Made by a program: the position numbers and the translations under genes. 44,890 nt of DNA from an uncultured Pelagibacteraceae bacterium (lineage in GTDB: Bacteria > Pseudomonadota > Alphaproteobacteria > Pelagibacterales > Pelagibacteraceae). The notes beneath the pieces were generated by a model that did no database searches, was not told where the DNA came from, and worked only from the letters and a program-made list of their open reading frames with translations. The stretch lies in NCBI GenBank assembly GCA_902594335.1, contig CACJLY010000010.1:1-44890 (forward strand). The letters run 5' to 3'. How positions within the stretch are numbered: position 1 is the first letter of the stretch; every line of letters begins with the position of its first letter. Shown piece after piece: positions 41,776 to 44,890 of this stretch.

Positions 41776-42910
41776 ATTTATTATCTTCGATACTGTAGAA
41801 GTTTAGTTGATGAGTAATTGTGTTTTTACTTATCTCAAAAATTCCAATTTTTCCCTTAAATTTATTATTTTTATAAAATATTTTTTTTGAAATTTTGAAA
41901 TTATTTTCATAAATTAAAAAATATACCAATCCTATTAAATCGTAACTTAAAAATGAAAGTTGATCTCCATCTAAATCATAAACATTTTTGAATTCATTCA
42001 TAAAAAGTTCATAATTAACTTTATTTATTGATGGAAAATATATTGGATGAAGAGAATTTTCCTTTAACAAGCTTTCATCAAACCATTGATTTAAAGTAAT
42101 ATATGAAATTCTTTTTGATGAGACATCTGTATATAAAAGAGATGTAGCTACACTTTTCAAATTTTCATCAAAATCAGCAATTATAACTGAGTCAAAATCT
42201 ATATTTCCTAATGTATCTTTCTTTTTTAAATTTTGTATCCTTCTTTCTTTATCTTTAAATGACAAACCTTCTATTCTTTTTATTTCATATTTAAGATTAT
42301 TTTTTCTTATTTGATATTTCGTCAAATCCTCAATTTGTTTAGTAAGTTTTGTTGGTTCTCTGTCATAATAAAATACTTTTTTGTGTTTAATTTTTGTTTT
42401 ATTAATTGCTTCTTCTATTTCTTTTTTAAACTGTGATTTTGGAATTAAAAGAATACTTTTTGATAAATTATTTTTATCATTAAATTTTTTTATTGTTTGT
42501 AATTGAGATATAGCATTTACACCTGCGCTAATAACATTTTTTGGGTTGTCGATTAATTTGTTAGTAAAAGATATAAAAGTTATATCTTTTAGGTCATCTA
42601 GATATCTAGTACTTTCATTAAATACAGGTCCAATAACTATTTTAATACCTTCTTTATACAATTCTTTTGATACTTTTAAGGCATCAATTGGATTTGATTT
42701 TGTATCTTTTGGAATTATTTCAATTCTGTCGTCATTTATTTTGTTTATAGCCATTCTTATTGATTTAATAATTTTTTCACCAATTAAAGAATTGTCTCCA
42801 CTTAGAGGAACAATTAATCCAATTCTAATTTTTTCAGATGCAAATATATTTTGATTAAATATTGAGAAACTTAATAGTAAAAATAATAATAATTTAATTA
42901 AAGTTTTCAT
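41759..42910 (-). CDS. Periplasmic-binding-fold protein, probable LpoA-like penicillin-binding protein activator
   Basis: This 383-residue exported protein has a signal peptide (about 1-24, ending FAS/A) and a type I periplasmic-binding fold: IRIGLIVPLSGDNSLIGEKI (28-47) resembles LIVPLSG of LpoA and branched-chain amino-acid binding proteins. It has no lipobox Cys, so it is soluble rather than a lipoprotein. Adjacency to rsmI, the usual neighbour of lpoA (yraM), supports a role in activating penicillin-binding proteins; no ABC transporter genes are near. The sequence is low in motif content after residue 60, so a solute-binding role cannot be excluded. Confidence 0.75.
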   Translation of the reverse strand: MKTLIKLLLFLLLSFSIFNQNIFASEKIRIGLIVPLSGDNSLIGEKIIKSIRMAINKINDDRIEIIPKDTKSNPIDALKVSKELYKEGIKIVIGPVFNESTRYLDDLKDITFISFTNKLIDNPKNVISAGVNAISQLQTIKKFNDKNNLSKSILLIPKSQFKKEIEEAINKTKIKHKKVFYYDREPTKLTKQIEDLTKYQIRKNNLKYEIKRIEGLSFKDKERRIQNLKKKDTLGNIDFDSVIIADFDENLKSVATSLLYTDVSSKRISYITLNQWFDESLLKENSLHPIYFPSINKVNYELFMNEFKNVYDLDGDQLSFLSYDLIGLVYFLIYENNFKISKKIFYKNNKFKGKIGIFEISKNTITHQLNFYSIEDNKFKKIF

Positions 42911-42946
42911 TTAAGTTCTAATAATATATTTAATTAAATAATTCAT

Positions 42947-43798
42947 ATGAATTTGAACAACAATAAATTTAAACCTGGGCTATATTGTGTTGCCACACCA
43001 ATTGGAAATATGGGTGATATTACATTTAGAGCCATCAAAATCCTTCAAGAGTCTGATTTAATCTTATGTGAAGATACTAGAGTTACAAAAAAAATACTTC
43101 AGAAGTTCGAAATAAATAAAAAACTTATTTCAAATCATAAATTTAATGAAAAAAAAAATTTAGAGAAAGTAGTGGAAATTCTAAAAAATAATAAAATAGT
43201 GTCCCTAGTTTCAGATGCTGGAACGCCTGCTGTTTCCGATCCTGGAAGAATACTAGTTAAAGAGTGTATAAAAAATGGAATTGATATTTTTCCACTTCCA
43301 GGAGCGTCTGCAGTTAGTGCTGCAATATCAATAAGTGGGTTTTCTGATAACTTTTATTTTTGTGGATTTCTTCCTGAAAAACAAAGTCAAATTAAAAAAT
43401 TATTTAAAAATTTATTATTACTTGAGAGTTCGATTATATTTTTCATATCACCAAATAAACTCTTTAAAAGAATCGATGATATAAAAGAATTTTTTTTTAA
43501 CAGAGATATTATTATTTGTAGAGAAATTTCAAAATATCATGAAGAATATATTAGAACTTCAGTAGGAGAGTTATCAAATGTTAATTTTTCAAGGAAAGGT
43601 GAAATAACAGTTCTTATTTCTGAACCAAGAAAAGAAAAATTAAGTTTTAACGAGCTTAAAGAATCAGATAAGAGAGAAATAAATCAATTAATTAAAAAAA
43701 TGTCAATAAAAGATATAGTAAAAAAAATTTCTAATAATAAAGAAGTTTCCAAAAAGCTTATTTATAATTATTGTCTTGAAAAAAAAAATGAAAATTAA
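42947..43798 (+). CDS. rsmI: 16S rRNA (cytidine1402-2'-O)-methyltransferase RsmI
   Basis: RsmI methylates the ribose of C1402 in the 16S decoding centre. The 283-residue protein has the tetrapyrrole-methylase-type fold with CVATPIGNMGDITFRA (13-28), CEDTRVTKKIL, LVSDAGTPAVSDPGRIL, FPLPGASAVSAAISISGF and FCGFLPEKQSQI. It is complete, with a lysine-rich tail. Its start is 36 bases from the divergent LpoA-like gene and its end overlaps the BON lipoprotein start by 11 bases. YraN, often next to it in relatives, is not present. Confidence 0.96.
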   Translation: MNLNNNKFKPGLYCVATPIGNMGDITFRAIKILQESDLILCEDTRVTKKILQKFEINKKLISNHKFNEKKNLEKVVEILKNNKIVSLVSDAGTPAVSDPGRILVKECIKNGIDIFPLPGASAVSAAISISGFSDNFYFCGFLPEKQSQIKKLFKNLLLLESSIIFFISPNKLFKRIDDIKEFFFNRDIIICREISKYHEEYIRTSVGELSNVNFSRKGEITVLISEPRKEKLSFNELKESDKREINQLIKKMSIKDIVKKISNNKEVSKKLIYNYCLEKKNEN

Positions 43799-44381
43799 AA
43801 AGATTTTTTTATTATTTATATTTGTAATAATTTCAGGGTGTGTTGGATATTCATCGACAGGAGTTTTAGGAACTGGAGTTTCTGTTGCTCTAGACCCAAG
43901 GAGTCTAGGCACTCAAATTGATGACTCGATTATGCAGCAAAATTTGAGAGCAAGGCTATTATCTGCAGATAAAAGTTATATAATTTCTGTTAAAACAAAA
44001 ATTCTTGATGGAAGAATTTTTCTTACAGGAAAAGTAAACGCAGTTGAGGATAAACTTAAAATTACTAAATTAGCGTGGGAAATAAAGGGTGCAAGATCAG
44101 TAAATAATGATTTACAAATCAAAGAGAAATTTAATTTTAAAAGATCTGCAAAAGATCTTCTCATAACCTCACAACTTAGAGCAGCTTTAATTGGAAGTAA
44201 AAAAATAAAAGCAGTGAATTACAATATTGATACTTACAAAAAAAAAATTTATATTTATGGAATTGCTCAAAATGTAACAGAGAGAGACGAGGTTACTAAG
44301 GAAGCTAAACAAATTTTAGATGTTGAAGATGTAATTACTAGTATTTTTTTAGTTGATGATTTAAGAGTTGTTAAAAAATAA
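43788..44381 (+). CDS. BON-domain outer-membrane lipoprotein (YraP/DolP-like)
   Basis: The start is taken at ATG 43788, giving MKIKKIFLLFIFVIISGC with a lipobox ISGC (Cys18), rather than the upstream TTG at 43776. After the lipobox come two BON domains (about residues 48-110 and 115-190): DGRIFLTGKVNAVEDKLKI, then a second with YNIDTYKKKIYIYGIAQNVTERDEV and VEDVITSIFLVDDLR. BON domains bind lipid or phospholipid; DolP/YraP in E. coli supports outer-membrane integrity, and the E. coli gene lies near rsmI-lpoA, as here. The mature protein is 180 residues. It overlaps the rsmI stop by 11 bases. Confidence 0.88.
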   Translation: MKIKKIFLLFIFVIISGCVGYSSTGVLGTGVSVALDPRSLGTQIDDSIMQQNLRARLLSADKSYIISVKTKILDGRIFLTGKVNAVEDKLKITKLAWEIKGARSVNNDLQIKEKFNFKRSAKDLLITSQLRAALIGSKKIKAVNYNIDTYKKKIYIYGIAQNVTERDEVTKEAKQILDVEDVITSIFLVDDLRVVKK

Positions 44382-44387
44382 TAGGCA

Positions 44388-44890
44388 CTATTTATATTTA
44401 ATCACACCAGCAGAATAAGCGGCAACAGATGCTAAATCTAATATTTCAGATGTTGAAGATCTTAGTGGAGCAATTTCTATTGGCTGAGCAAGCCCTATTA
44501 ATAATGGGCCAACAACTTTAGCTCCCCCAAGTGTTTTCATAATTTTATTAGAAATAGCTGCACTATGTTGACCTGGCATTATTAAAATATTAGCATTACC
44601 AACTATCTCTGAAAACGGATAAAGGTCAGTGTACTCATCGTTAAGAGCAACATCAGGCTGCATATCACCATCAAATTTAAAATCTACTTTTCTTTCTTTT
44701 AAAATTTTCACAGCATCTCTTATATGTTTTGTTCTACTAGTTATTGGTTGACCAAAAGTTGAATGGGATAAAAACGCAACTTTAGGATCAAATCCAAATA
44801 ATCTAGCAACCCTTGCAGATGACATTGCTATATCGGCTAATTCTTCAGATGAAGGATATTCATTAACAGATGTATCTCCAATAAATACAG
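44388..44890 (-). CDS. maeB: NADP-malic enzyme, C-terminal phosphotransacetylase-like domain (partial)
   Basis: This frame runs off the right edge; visible residues begin VFIGDTSVNEYPSSEELADI and continue through ARVARLFGFDPKVAFLSHSTFG, then GDMQPDVALN, ANILIMPGQHSAAISNKIM and VVGPLLIGLAQPIEI to the stop at 44388. These are signatures of the phosphate acetyl/butyryltransferase domain, in the form (DTSVN, GNANILIMPG) fused to the C-terminus of hybrid malic enzymes, where it has a regulatory rather than catalytic role. The malic-enzyme half lies outside the window, so a stand-alone Pta is not formally excluded. The end is six bases from the BON gene stop. Confidence 0.85.
   Translation of the reverse strand, partial: VFIGDTSVNEYPSSEELADIAMSSARVARLFGFDPKVAFLSHSTFGQPITSRTKHIRDAVKILKERKVDFKFDGDMQPDVALNDEYTDLYPFSEIVGNANILIMPGQHSAAISNKIMKTLGGAKVVGPLLIGLAQPIEIAPLRSSTSEILDLASVAAYSAGVIKYK

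Noticed and set aside
43776..43787. TTG start for the BON lipoprotein
   Set aside because: The ATG at 43788 gives a standard lipoprotein signal and needs less overlap with rsmI.

Overview
This window is an AT-rich, gene-dense stretch of a chromosome whose gene content and order are alphaproteobacterial. The very low G+C, tiny intergenic gaps, frequent 1-26 base gene overlaps and lysine/asparagine/isoleucine-rich proteins point to a streamlined marine SAR11 (Pelagibacterales) genome. That assignment is inference from style and synteny, not from a database match. I see no rRNA, tRNA, CRISPR array, insertion sequence or prophage.

Layout. Bases 1-2458 (minus) hold part of the histidine operon, hisB-hisH-[polysaccharide-lyase-like gene]-hisA. 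Bases 2549-4436 (plus) carry the HslVU protease. Bases 4440-9795 hold smr, a Tim44-like gene, fxsA, secB, dnaQ, coaE, aroE, maf and ppsR. The 284-base gap 9796-10079 between ppsR and hemE is where alphaproteobacteria such as Caulobacter and Rickettsia place the replication origin, and gene orientation switches there. To its right (plus) run hemE-hemH-hemJ, rho, mnmE-mnmG-rsmG and parA-parB, interrupted by a minus-strand sulfotransferase. A perfect parS site lies inside rsmG and a near-perfect one inside the end of mnmG. Then follow holA-lptE-leuS-DUF3576 (minus) and a major porin with its own ribosome binding site and a strong terminator.

From 26.1 to 30.6 kb lie a ThiE-like gene and yggS that share an ATGCAT start palindrome, an L,D-transpeptidase, a response-regulator-like protein without its phosphorylation aspartate, a TPR-methyltransferase and a 35-residue ArfA-like ribosome rescue peptide. 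From 30.6 to 35.2 kb come adenosine kinase, nth, dapB and two secreted proteins (an FG-GAP/ASPIC protein and a ten-cysteine protein). From 35.2 to 41.1 kb is the heat-shock operon grpE-dnaK-dnaJ, continuing into a 33-residue membrane peptide and a TPR/O-GlcNAc-transferase-like protein. The right end has rdgB, an LpoA-like periplasmic protein, rsmI, a BON-domain lipoprotein and the phosphotransacetylase-like end of a malic enzyme.

The most distinctive signals are: (1) start codons placed exactly six bases after promoter -10 boxes, with hslV and grpE sharing a heat-shock-type promoter of identical geometry, which predicts leaderless mRNAs; (2) the oriC/parS/parAB segregation locus; (3) an unlisted arfA-like gene; (4) an in-frame TAG-TTG junction between the Tim44-like and smr genes, at the place where I recall mltA lying in relatives.
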